Positions 50,588 through 58,498 of a DNA stretch of 64,000 bases are shown one piece after another. The stretch is from Fumia xinanensis. Its GTDB lineage: Bacteria > Bacillota > Clostridia > Oscillospirales > Ruminococcaceae. The DNA lies in the NCBI RefSeq assembly GCF_014384905.1, contig NZ_JACRSV010000003.1, positions 62,001-126,000 of the forward strand, read 5' to 3'. A model generated the notes under the pieces. The model had not been told where the DNA came from. It saw nothing but the letters and a program-made list of their open reading frames with translations, and did no database searches. A program made the position numbers and the translations under genes. How positions within the stretch are numbered: the stretch's first letter is position 1; each line of letters begins with the position of its first letter.

Positions 50588-51392
50588 GAAACTGACCCGC
50601 CAAAAACAATCAGAGATTGAGGACCGATACCGGACGGATACCGTCCTGAAACCCCGTCGTTGCTCAATAAAAAAAGGCCTTCTAATGACACTTGCCATAC
50701 TGTTTTGGATCGCAGTATGGCAGGTGCTTTCCGCTTTTTTGGATAATTCCCTGCTCGTCGCGTCCCCGTTGGCGGTTTTAAAGCGGATTATCCAACTGGC
50801 TGGAACAATGCAGTTTTGGGTGTCTATCGCCGTTTCCCTAGGAAGGATTTTGGAGGGATATGCCATCGGCGCAGCAGCAGGGGTGCTGTTTGGAGTACTG
50901 GGAACAAAATTTTTCCCCGTCCATCTGCTGCTTTCTCCCCTTATGGCAGTCATTAAATCTGCCCCGGTAACCTCGTTTATCATATTGGCGCTGGTATGGA
51001 TCAAATCATATGAACTGTCTGCTTTTATCGCCTTTCTGATGGTATTCCCCATGGTTTACTCCAGTACAGTGGAGGGGATTCGGTCGGCGGATCCGGCGCT
51101 TCTGGAAGTGGCCAAGGTTTATGGCTTTTCCACCCGTAAGACGGTAAAGCTTGTTTATGTCCCTGCTCTTCGGCCTTTTTTGAGGTCTTCCCTATCTACT
51201 GCTGTTGGTTTTGCATGGAAAGCGGGTATTACCGGCGAAATATTTGCCCTGCCCAAGCTGGCGATTGGCACCATGCTTTACAACGCTAAAATCTTTCTGG
51301 AAACACTTGACGTTTTTTGCTGGACGCTGGTAATTATCGGCTTGAGCTTGATGATTGAAGGGGTTGTCAAAAAACTCGTCCGCAGCATATGA
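50562..51392 (+). CDS. ABC transporter permease (NitT/TauT type)
   Basis: A 276-residue integral membrane protein of the BPD_transp_1 family with six spans. The ATPase-coupling EAA loop is visible (LLEVAKVYGFSTRKTVKLVYVPALRP). The first 40 residues are basic and cytoplasmic. It overlaps the lipoprotein gene by 26 bases and is followed after 18 bases by the ATPase gene. Confidence 0.9.
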   Translation: MKIFTIKNKKLTRQKQSEIEDRYRTDTVLKPRRCSIKKGLLMTLAILFWIAVWQVLSAFLDNSLLVASPLAVLKRIIQLAGTMQFWVSIAVSLGRILEGYAIGAAAGVLFGVLGTKFFPVHLLLSPLMAVIKSAPVTSFIILALVWIKSYELSAFIAFLMVFPMVYSSTVEGIRSADPALLEVAKVYGFSTRKTVKLVYVPALRPFLRSSLSTAVGFAWKAGITGEIFALPKLAIGTMLYNAKIFLETLDVFCWTLVIIGLSLMIEGVVKKLVRSI

Positions 51393-51410
51393 AGTGTGAA
51401 AGGAGCTCCT

Positions 51411-51965
51411 ATGCCCATAGAATGTAACAATCTCACCAAAAGTTATGATGGGAAACTGGTTATAGACCATTGTACCGCAACAATACCGGAAATCGGGGTC
51501 ACAGCTATTATGGGGCCATCCGGAGTGGGGAAAACCACATTTCTCCGCCTGCTGGCCGGCCTTGAAAAGGCGGACAGCGGGCACATCTCCGGTCTCAGCA
51601 GAAAAAAGCTGTCAGTAGTATTTCAGGAAGACCGGCTGTTTCCCCAACTGACGGTGCTGGAAAACCTGCAGGCCGTGGGTTCTGGCGCAGAACAGTGGCT
51701 TTATCGGCTGGGTCTTATGAAAGCAGCGGCACAGTACCCAGATGAGCTGAGTGGTGGTATGAAACGTAGGGTTTCCATAGGGCGAGCGCTTTGCTTTGAC
51801 GGTGACGTTTTCTTGTTGGACGAGCCCTTTCAGGGACTGGATGATTCCACAAAAATGGATGTTATGGACATCTTTGCAGAGCTTAAAACACGGAAAGCCA
51901 TTGTTTTGGTTACCCACGATCATAGAGAGGCTGAATACTTAGCGGCTCACATTCTGCGATTCTAG
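51411..51965 (+). CDS. ABC transporter ATPase (NitT/TauT type), short form
   Basis: A 184-residue ATPase with Walker A GPSGVGKTTFLR, Q-loop VFQEDRLFPQLTVLEN, signature LSGGMKRRVSIGRAL, Walker B VFLLDEPFQGLD and switch His VTHDHREAEYL. It is shorter than typical NitT ATPases (about 250), ending soon after the H-loop. The start is the ATG at 51411, five bases after AAAGGAG. It completes the three-gene uptake operon. Confidence 0.92.
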   Translation: MPIECNNLTKSYDGKLVIDHCTATIPEIGVTAIMGPSGVGKTTFLRLLAGLEKADSGHISGLSRKKLSVVFQEDRLFPQLTVLENLQAVGSGAEQWLYRLGLMKAAAQYPDELSGGMKRRVSIGRALCFDGDVFLLDEPFQGLDDSTKMDVMDIFAELKTRKAIVLVTHDHREAEYLAAHILRF

Positions 51966-52279
51966 GAGGCATAGTCCTCGAGGATTCGTTGCAGTTCGCT
52001 CTCATTGCGAATAGGAATGCCCTCCTCTAATGCAGCCTGATCGTAAGGAGGCAACAATGCTGGAGAAAGGTCAACCACCTGAAAGGGCGTTTTTTCGTTG
52101 TTCCGAAAGACTCCGATTTTTCCATTGTACTCCTGGACTAGGTATGGATAAGTCTGAGCACCATAGTTGTAATCCACAGGATTTGTGAGATTTTTTAGAA
52201 AACTAAGAAAGACAAAAAATAGGGCAACCACCAAAACAGACGCCGATACGACGATGCAGGTGACGGTTCTCTTTTTCAT
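51962..52279 (-). CDS. BofC C-terminal domain-like membrane protein
   Basis: A 105-residue protein: a short basic start, one membrane helix (ASVLVVALFFVFLSFL), then an external domain (YLVQEYNGKIGVFRNNEKTPFQVVDLSP ... SELQRILEDYAS), which resembles the C-terminal domain of BofC, a sporulation sigma-K checkpoint protein. I use the ATG at 52279 behind AAAGGACA. It is convergent with the ABC operon and overlaps the ATPase gene by four bases. A sporulation link is inference. Confidence 0.7.
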   Translation of the reverse strand: MKKRTVTCIVVSASVLVVALFFVFLSFLKNLTNPVDYNYGAQTYPYLVQEYNGKIGVFRNNEKTPFQVVDLSPALLPPYDQAALEEGIPIRNESELQRILEDYAS

Positions 52280-52461
52280 AAAACCAATGTCCTTTCTGTA
52301 AATAATATGCGGAACAACCCTTTTGTGAATCTTTGCCGCTTGTTGAATCGTATTATTAGAAAAAGCCCATGGGCTTTGCAAATGGTCTTTTTATAATAAA
52401 AAGTGGACAGGAGTATTTTGTACCAAAAATGGCAAAAATATACAGACTGAGTTTTGGGGAC

Positions 52462-52490
52462 TTAACATTTAAATGTGCTTGTGGTATAAT
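52462..52490 (+). promoter_or_regulatory. Promoter in front of the hairpin array
   Basis: TTAACA (52462-52467) and TATAAT (52485-52490) with a 17-base spacer. Transcription would start near 52497, directly before the first stem-loop. Confidence 0.65.
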
Positions 52491-52502
52491 AAACACAATC
52501 AA

Positions 52503-52667
52503 CGAAGGTTTCACACAAAACCTTCGGCCGCATAAATGCGGCTTGCCAAAACAAAGTGTTTTGACATTGGGTTTATTTTATCATTTTCCGGTTCTGCCAA
52601 AGCAGAACTGCGGCGGGTAAACCCGCCTACAAATTCCTACGGAATTTGCGGATATGGTATAATATCC
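52503..52667 (+). ncRNA. Array of seven consecutive perfect stem-loops (putative structured RNA or palindromic element)
   Basis: Seven perfect hairpins lie almost end to end. 52503-52526 has a 9-bp stem (CGAAGGTTT). 52527-52542 has 7 bp (GCCGCAT). 52547-52563 has 7 bp (CAAAACA). 52591-52608 has 7 bp (GTTCTGC, loop CAAA). 52612-52627 has 7 bp (GGCGGGT). 52630-52648 has 8 bp (CAAATTCC, loop TAC). 52650-52667 has 6 bp (GGATAT). A good promoter precedes it. No known RNA family was recognised, and the last hairpin contains another TATAAT. It may be a small RNA, the leader of the PBP gene, or an inserted palindromic repeat element. Confidence 0.45.
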
Positions 52668-52989
52668 ACAAACAATTCACTTAGTGTGCCGTGTGTAGTC
52701 GGCGCAAGAAATTTTTTCCAATATTTTTGGGAATCATTTTACCATACACAAAACGGCCTGCAGGTCCATGTTGGCTTGCAAATATGGCAACTAATCACAA
52801 AGATGGATCCATTCAGCCGGATATATCATACCCAATGATATTGGCTGGCATGCAAGCATTTTTAGTTTTACATTTGGCTCCCGCCTCCTTGAAATAGGCG
52901 GTTCTTGCGGATTTTGGGGCCACAGACTAGACATTTTTCTTTATCTTATGATTATTGAGACAAAAAGGTTTTTCAAAGGGGGCTAATTT
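52668..52989 (+). other. Leader region before the class A PBP gene
   Basis: About 320 bases with no supported gene. Short open frames here have no ribosome binding site and unlikely composition. It ends with the AAGGGGG ribosome binding site of the PBP gene. Confidence 0.4.
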
Positions 52990-55242
52990 TTGAGTACCGC
53001 GAAGAAAAAGAAACAGCCGGCTTCCAGGACATCCAAAACGGTAAAGCACATTGTCAGCCATATCATGCGGATTTTGGTAACAATGATGCTTGTTTGTGTC
53101 ATTACCGGATGTATTGTTGTCACGGCCATGGTTATTTATGTGATGAACTTTATGGAAGTGGACAATGGCGTCAACTTGGACAATATCAATCAGAGTATGA
53201 CCACAATGCTTTATGCGGAAGATCCGGACGAGGGCCTGGTGGAGATTTACCGGATGTCCGGCGAAAAGCGTAGGATCGAGGTGGATTTATCGGATATTCC
53301 CCAGTATGTGCAGGATGCCTTTATTGCCACCGAGGACAAACGCTTTATGGACCATGAAGGAGTGGACTGGGTCCGTACCATTAGCGTGTCAGTGAAGGCC
53401 ATATTGCAGGGCGGCAGCCAGGGCGGATCGACCATTACTCAACAGCTGGTTAAAAATGCCACAAACGACGATGAAGTTACCCCGATTCGCAAACTTCGTG
53501 AAATTTTTCGAGCTCTGGATCTGGAACGGAATTATACCAAGGCGGAAATTTTGGAATCTTATCTGAATATTATTTTTCTCGGGGGACGCAACTATGGCGT
53601 CGAGGCTGCTTCCCAGTATTATTTTGGGTGCCATGTATGGGAACTGACAGTACCCCAGGCAGCTTCCCTCGCGGGAATGACCCGCTCGCCCAACAACAGG
53701 CGGCCGGACCTGCACCCCGAAAAAAATAAGGAACGGCGTGATTATTCACTGGAATGCATGCGTGACCAGGGTATGATTACACCGGAGGAATATGAGCAGT
53801 ACATTCAGGAACCTGTTGTCACAGTTGACCACTCAGGAAATGACCAAGATGATGTGGACACGGGAGATTCTGCCGTCAAGGAAGGTATCTCCTCCTACTT
53901 TGTAGATGCCGTTATTGAGGATGTTTTAGCCGATTTGATGGAAAAATACGGCTGGTCCAGAGATTACGCCTATGACAGGCTTAAAAACGGTGGATACCGG
54001 ATTTACACCACCGAAGATATTGCTTTACAGACCACATTGGAGAAGAAGTTTGCCGATTGGCGTACATTTTCTTCGAAGCAGATCAAACCGGATGCCGACG
54101 GAAATATTCCAGAGGCAGCATTCGTCCTGATGGACTATGATGGGCGTATTCTAGCTCTGGTTGGCGGCAAGGGAGAGAAAACCGAGAGCCGCGGCTTTAA
54201 CCGCGCCACTATGGCAAAGCGTCCGCCCGGTTCTTCTATGAAGCCCCTCGCCGTGTATGCGCCTGCAGTGGAGTATGATCTTATTAACTGGTCGACAGTG
54301 CTGGTAGATGGACCGGCGACTAAGATTGACGGAAAGGATTGGCCCAAAAACTACGAAAACAAATATTACGGCGATACAACAATTGTGGAGGCCGTGCGAA
54401 AATCAAGGAATACCATTCCTGTTAAGCTCATGCAGCAGCTGACTCCAGAGCGCAGTGTGGAATTTTTGCAGAAAAAATTCGGTATCACCACACTGGTAAC
54501 AACCGGGAAATACAACGACTTTGGCCTTTCTCTGTCTATTGGTTCGATGACCGACGGACTATACCTCAAAGAATTGACAGCCGCCTATGCGCCTTTCGGA
54601 AACGGGGGAAATTATTATTCTCCCATTACCTATACCCGGATTGAGGATGCAAACGGCAATATTATTCTGGATAACCAGTCCAAAAAGACCAGGGCCATCA
54701 GTGAGGATACTGCGTCCATTATGAATCGGCTGCTATACGAGGTAGTAAACGGCGAAGGCGGTACCGGACGGGAAGCACGGCTGAACAGCAAGATGCCGGT
54801 TATCGGTAAAACGGGTACTACGCAGGATTATAACGATCTCACCTTTGTAGGTATGACACCGTATTACATTGGAGGTGTCTGGACGGGATATGACACCCCC
54901 AAATCACTTCCCTACAAGTCCATGTATGATCCGGACACCATCTGGAAGAATGTGATGGAGGATATTCACAAAGGATTAGAAAACAAGCAGTTCGATCTGA
55001 GTTCGAATATCGTTCAGTTAGAATACTGCACTGAGTCGGGGCTTCTCAAGTCCTCTTCCTGTCCGCATACGGCTGTAGGATATTACAAGGCAAATGCAAA
55101 ACCCGGTGTCTGTGATATCGCCCATGGAGCATCCTCAGGCGGTGATGGTGATGACGGAGACGAGTCCTCTACCCCTTCTGGGCCTGATTCCGGCGGACAA
55201 GGAGCGGCTAGTGGGCCTATGGATGCGCCGGTAATCGGTTAA
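52990..55242 (+). CDS. Class A penicillin-binding protein (PBP1A-like)
   Basis: A 750-residue bifunctional peptidoglycan synthase. One membrane span (about residues 30-55) is followed by the GT51 glycosyltransferase with EDKRFMDHEGVDWVRT, GGSTITQQLVKNA, RKLREIFRALDLERNYTKAEILESYLN and FLGGRNYGVEAASQYYFG. The transpeptidase has SxxK in PGSSMKPLAVYAP, SxN as KSRNTIPVKLM and KTGTTQDYNDLTF. The C-terminus is a Gly/Ser/Asp-rich tail. Start is TTG, seven bases after AAGGGGG. Length and motif order are normal. The multi-hairpin leader upstream may control it. Confidence 0.95.
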   Translation: MSTAKKKKQPASRTSKTVKHIVSHIMRILVTMMLVCVITGCIVVTAMVIYVMNFMEVDNGVNLDNINQSMTTMLYAEDPDEGLVEIYRMSGEKRRIEVDLSDIPQYVQDAFIATEDKRFMDHEGVDWVRTISVSVKAILQGGSQGGSTITQQLVKNATNDDEVTPIRKLREIFRALDLERNYTKAEILESYLNIIFLGGRNYGVEAASQYYFGCHVWELTVPQAASLAGMTRSPNNRRPDLHPEKNKERRDYSLECMRDQGMITPEEYEQYIQEPVVTVDHSGNDQDDVDTGDSAVKEGISSYFVDAVIEDVLADLMEKYGWSRDYAYDRLKNGGYRIYTTEDIALQTTLEKKFADWRTFSSKQIKPDADGNIPEAAFVLMDYDGRILALVGGKGEKTESRGFNRATMAKRPPGSSMKPLAVYAPAVEYDLINWSTVLVDGPATKIDGKDWPKNYENKYYGDTTIVEAVRKSRNTIPVKLMQQLTPERSVEFLQKKFGITTLVTTGKYNDFGLSLSIGSMTDGLYLKELTAAYAPFGNGGNYYSPITYTRIEDANGNIILDNQSKKTRAISEDTASIMNRLLYEVVNGEGGTGREARLNSKMPVIGKTGTTQDYNDLTFVGMTPYYIGGVWTGYDTPKSLPYKSMYDPDTIWKNVMEDIHKGLENKQFDLSSNIVQLEYCTESGLLKSSSCPHTAVGYYKANAKPGVCDIAHGASSGGDGDDGDESSTPSGPDSGGQGAASGPMDAPVIG

Positions 55243-55260
55243 AACAGGAAAAGAAATAAC

Positions 55261-55283
55261 AAAGGACGGGTTTCCCGTCCTTT
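55261..55283 (+). terminator. Terminator after the class A PBP gene
   Basis: AAAGGACGGG-TT-TCCCGTCCTTTG, a compact symmetric stem. Confidence 0.8.
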
Positions 55284-55414
55284 GTCGTATACAGCAAAGA
55301 CTTATGCGTTTTTGAGTGGCTGCATACATAGGTTAGCCAGCACAAACAAATTCCAATTAATGAAAGGGCCTTTGCAATGACAATTCGTGGTTGTAAGCAA
55401 GGGCAGTGGTTCCT

Positions 55415-56773
55415 ATGATTAAAAAAAATCAGAGTTATACCGCCTTGGTGGAAGACCTGACTTTGGATGGCAGCGGTGTTTGCAAGATCGATGGATTTGC
55501 CGTTTTTGTTCCCATGACGGCGGTAGGTGACCAAATCCGCTTCAAGGCCGTTAAGGTGCTGAAAAGTTACGGGTATGGCATCTTAGAGGAAATACTCACA
55601 CCGTCCCATGACCGAATTGAAGCAGACTGCTCTGCCTTTAAGCAATGCGGAGGTTGTTCTTTTCGTCATATTAGCTACGAGGCAGAACTTCGAATCAAGG
55701 AAAAGTCAGTTCAGGACGCCTTTCAGCGGATCGGAGGGTTTACCCTGCCGCCTGAGTCTATTTTGGGCGCGCCGGAATCCATACATTACCGTAATAAGGC
55801 CCAGTATCCGCTGGGAGTCGATGAAAACGGCAAAGCCGTAGCAGGCTTCTATGCCAAAAGGAGTCATCGGATTGTTCCGTCAAGCTGTTGTCAGATACAG
55901 GATGAGCGGTTTGCCCCAATTATTCAATGGATACTCGGGTTTATCAACGAATATAAGATATCCGTTTACGATGAAAAATCCGGAAAAGGGCTTCTGCGCC
56001 ACATTTATCTGAGAGTGGGCAGAAGCACCGGTGAAATGATGGTTTGCCTGGTGGCAACGGGGAAAAAACTCCCCTGCTGCCGGGAATTTGTGCAGGGACT
56101 GCAGAAGCAGTTTCCGCAGGTCACCAGCATAGTTTTAAACCAGAACGCCAAGAATACCAATGTGATTTTAGGCGAAAAATTTTATGTGCTCAGCGGAGAT
56201 GATGCCATCAAGGATGTTTTTCTTGGTAAAGAACTGCACATTGCGCCGCCGGCTTTCTACCAAGTTAACAAGGAGCAGGCGGAAAGGCTTTATTCCCTGG
56301 CCTTTGAGTATGCCCAGTTTACAGGGATAGAGCTGCTTTTGGATTTATACTGCGGCATCGGTTCTATCGGGTTGTCCGCTTATTCCAAGGTTGACCGCCT
56401 TATAGGAGTAGAGGTTGTGGCTCCCGCTGTGGAAAGCGCCAAAAAAAATGCGTCCCTCAATCGAGCTGAACGGGCGGAGTTTATCTGCGCCGACGCGAAA
56501 AAAGCGGCGAAGGATCTGGCCCAGAGAGGTCTCAAGCCAGATGTAATTTTGGTGGATCCTCCTCGTCAAGGCTGCGACAGAGAAGTTCTCCAGAGCATTG
56601 TGGACATGGCTCCCCAGAAGATCGTAATGGTCTCCTGCAACCCGTCTACTGCCGCCAGGGACTGCAAAATCCTTTCAGAGCAGGGATATGAGCTTGTAAA
56701 ATACCGCAGTGTCGACATGTTCCCGCGGACGGGGCATGTAGAATGTGTGGTGTTGATGCACAAGATGCCATAA
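55415..56773 (+). CDS. rlmD: 23S rRNA (uracil-C5) methyltransferase RlmD/RlmCD (RumA family)
   Basis: A 452-residue m5U methyltransferase. It has an N-terminal TRAM domain, then four Cys for a 4Fe-4S cluster (DCSAFKQCGGCSF and SSCCQIQD). The SAM motif is LLLDLYCGIGSIGLSAY, the DPPRQGCDREVL segment follows, and the catalytic Cys lies in MVSCNPSTAARD. In Firmicutes this family (RlmCD) often modifies two 23S uridines. I choose the ATG at 55415; a GTG three codons upstream is possible. Normal length. Confidence 0.94.
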   Translation: MIKKNQSYTALVEDLTLDGSGVCKIDGFAVFVPMTAVGDQIRFKAVKVLKSYGYGILEEILTPSHDRIEADCSAFKQCGGCSFRHISYEAELRIKEKSVQDAFQRIGGFTLPPESILGAPESIHYRNKAQYPLGVDENGKAVAGFYAKRSHRIVPSSCCQIQDERFAPIIQWILGFINEYKISVYDEKSGKGLLRHIYLRVGRSTGEMMVCLVATGKKLPCCREFVQGLQKQFPQVTSIVLNQNAKNTNVILGEKFYVLSGDDAIKDVFLGKELHIAPPAFYQVNKEQAERLYSLAFEYAQFTGIELLLDLYCGIGSIGLSAYSKVDRLIGVEVVAPAVESAKKNASLNRAERAEFICADAKKAAKDLAQRGLKPDVILVDPPRQGCDREVLQSIVDMAPQKIVMVSCNPSTAARDCKILSEQGYELVKYRSVDMFPRTGHVECVVLMHKMP

Positions 56774-56823
56774 ATGGTTCGGTAATCCGCCGGTACAGAC
56801 TCTTATGTCATGGGAGGTTTGTC

Positions 56824-57297
56824 ATGAAACTTTTATTTAAACAGCGTTTTTTCTCCTGGCTTGACAGTTATGACGTGTACGATGAATCGGGAAAGACTAT
56901 GTTCACAGTGGAAGGTAAACTCTCCTGGGGCCATTGCCTCCAGATATTGGATGCTGCTGGGAACCACGTAGGCACTGTTAAGGAAGAGGTGCTCACGTTT
57001 CTCCCCCGTTTTCGGATGTATGTGGGGGAAAATTATATCGGGCAGCTCCAGAAAGAATTTACCTTTTTTAGGCCCTCTTTTCATCTGGACTGCAATGGCT
57101 GGCAGGTTACAGGAAATTGGCTGGAATGGGAGTATGATATTACCAGCGAAACTGGAGGCAGGGTGGCACAGATCTCCAAGCAGCTCTTAAATTGGACTGA
57201 TACTTATATCATTGACATTTCTGATGGGATGAATCCCCTTTTGCCATTAATGGTGGTGCTGGCCATTGACGCTGCAAAATGTTCTTCTGGACAATAA
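56824..57297 (+). CDS. LURP-one-related/YxjI-like protein
   Basis: A 157-residue protein of the tubby-like LURP-one/YxjI group. It starts KLLFKQRFFSWLDSYDVYDESGKTMFTVEGKLSWGHCLQIL and contains the typical alternation of short beta segments ending WTDTYIIDISDGMNPLLPLMVVLAID. Ribosome binding site GGGAGG with ATG at 56824. Function is unknown; the eukaryotic relatives bind membranes. It stands 50 bases after rlmD. Confidence 0.85.
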   Translation: MKLLFKQRFFSWLDSYDVYDESGKTMFTVEGKLSWGHCLQILDAAGNHVGTVKEEVLTFLPRFRMYVGENYIGQLQKEFTFFRPSFHLDCNGWQVTGNWLEWEYDITSETGGRVAQISKQLLNWTDTYIIDISDGMNPLLPLMVVLAIDAAKCSSGQ

Positions 57298-57425
57298 ATA
57301 GAGCACGGTTTTAGCCTTTTTGTATCTAAATTAGAAAAACCAAACAGAAAATTTTAACAGAAACCCTTTTCCAAAAAGAATTTGCGGATAAAATCTGCAA
57401 AAACGCAATAAGTTAGGAAAGGTCG

Positions 57426-58025
57426 ATGGTAATGGGATTTTTTAAAAAAATCCAATACAATTCTCCAGTGGTTTTGACCTATGCTCTGTTGTCTGGCACT
57501 GCACTTTTGCTTAATTGGGTAACGGGGGGCACTGCAAATCGGCTTTTGTTCAGCGTATATCCGTGTTCGTGGACGGATCCGTTGGGGTACATCCGGTTGT
57601 TTGGCCATGTGCTGGGGCATGTAAGCTTTGACCATTATGCGGGGAACATGGTCTTGCTTTTGTTATTAGGTCCACTTCTAGAAGAAAAATACGGCAGCAA
57701 GAGCTTACTTTTGATGGTTGCTGCAGTGGCGCTGATTACCGGACTTGCAGATGTACTATTTATGCATGTAATTCTGCTAGGTGCTAGTGGGGTGGTTTTT
57801 ATGACTATTATTCTCACATCGGTTGTCAGTGGGGATAAAGGACGGATTCCTCTAACTTTTTTAATCGTTGTCCTGGTTTACCTCGGAAAGGAGATCGCAG
57901 ACGCAATCTTGGTGCAGGACGGTATCTCCCACTTGACTCATGTCATTGGAGGCCTGTGTGGCGGTGGATTCGGCCTGCTTTTTAACAGCTGTTACAGAAA
58001 GACAAGTTATCGTTCAGGTGAATAG
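57426..58025 (+). CDS. Rhomboid-family intramembrane serine protease
   Basis: A 199-residue membrane protein with six spans. Rhomboid landmarks: FGHVLGHVSFDHYAGNMVLLLLLG (the H-x3-N loop helix), the nucleophile Ser in LLGASGVVF (GxSG) and the catalytic His in THVIGGLCGG. It cleaves substrates within the membrane. ATG at 57426 or 57432 behind GGAAAGG. It lacks extra domains. The substrate is unknown. Confidence 0.92.
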   Translation: MVMGFFKKIQYNSPVVLTYALLSGTALLLNWVTGGTANRLLFSVYPCSWTDPLGYIRLFGHVLGHVSFDHYAGNMVLLLLLGPLLEEKYGSKSLLLMVAAVALITGLADVLFMHVILLGASGVVFMTIILTSVVSGDKGRIPLTFLIVVLVYLGKEIADAILVQDGISHLTHVIGGLCGGGFGLLFNSCYRKTSYRSGE

Positions 58026-58461
58026 TTTCAGGTTTAATGACCGGAGGGATAAAATATACAATAATCACATGAGGAACGCAGAATATTAGAATCGATTTAA
58101 CGTTCCTATGAAGGAAATGTGTCCGTATTTCTGATCTGCCCATTACATATAATGATGGGACTTTTATGGGTAGCAGGCTTGCAAAAGGAGCTTTGGAACA
58201 AACGACAGAGGGACTTTTAAGGCTTGTTACCTCCAATCGGGTTGATGTTTCCTGATAAGTGCCAGTTTATCTTATCTGCAGGTAACGGATGATGATTTTT
58301 GCGGCTTTATGGAAGCTGCTTTAACCGAGCCCGGTGTCGGGTAAAGCATATGGTACAATTAAACGGAATACGGGGATTTTTGTTTAAATCATCAGTGCCG
58401 GAGCGGGATAGTCAGGTGGGGCTTCTGGAGAAAAGAGGGAATGCTTCCTCCGCCCGGAGAT
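58026..58461. other. Intergenic region with a possible gene remnant
   Basis: This 436-base gap has no complete gene. One plus-strand frame (about 58122-58256) gives plausible coding sequence, reading RISDLPITYNDGTFMGSRLA and ending in a stop, but it follows an in-frame TGA and has no start. It may be the tail of a decayed gene. I do not recognise the family. Confidence 0.25.
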
Positions 58462-58495
58462 GCAAAAAGCCGGCACTCTAAAAGATGCCGGCTTC
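58462..58495 (-). terminator. Terminator of the 631-residue protein gene
   Basis: On the minus strand AAGCCGGCA pairs with TGCCGGCTT around a ten-base loop and runs into TTTTTG. Confidence 0.85.
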
Positions 58496-58498
58496 CAA

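Noticed and set aside
52369..52897. Short plus-strand frames over the hairpin array
   Set aside because: No ribosome binding sites, Cys/Phe/Lys-rich unlikely translations, and the DNA is explained by palindromes.
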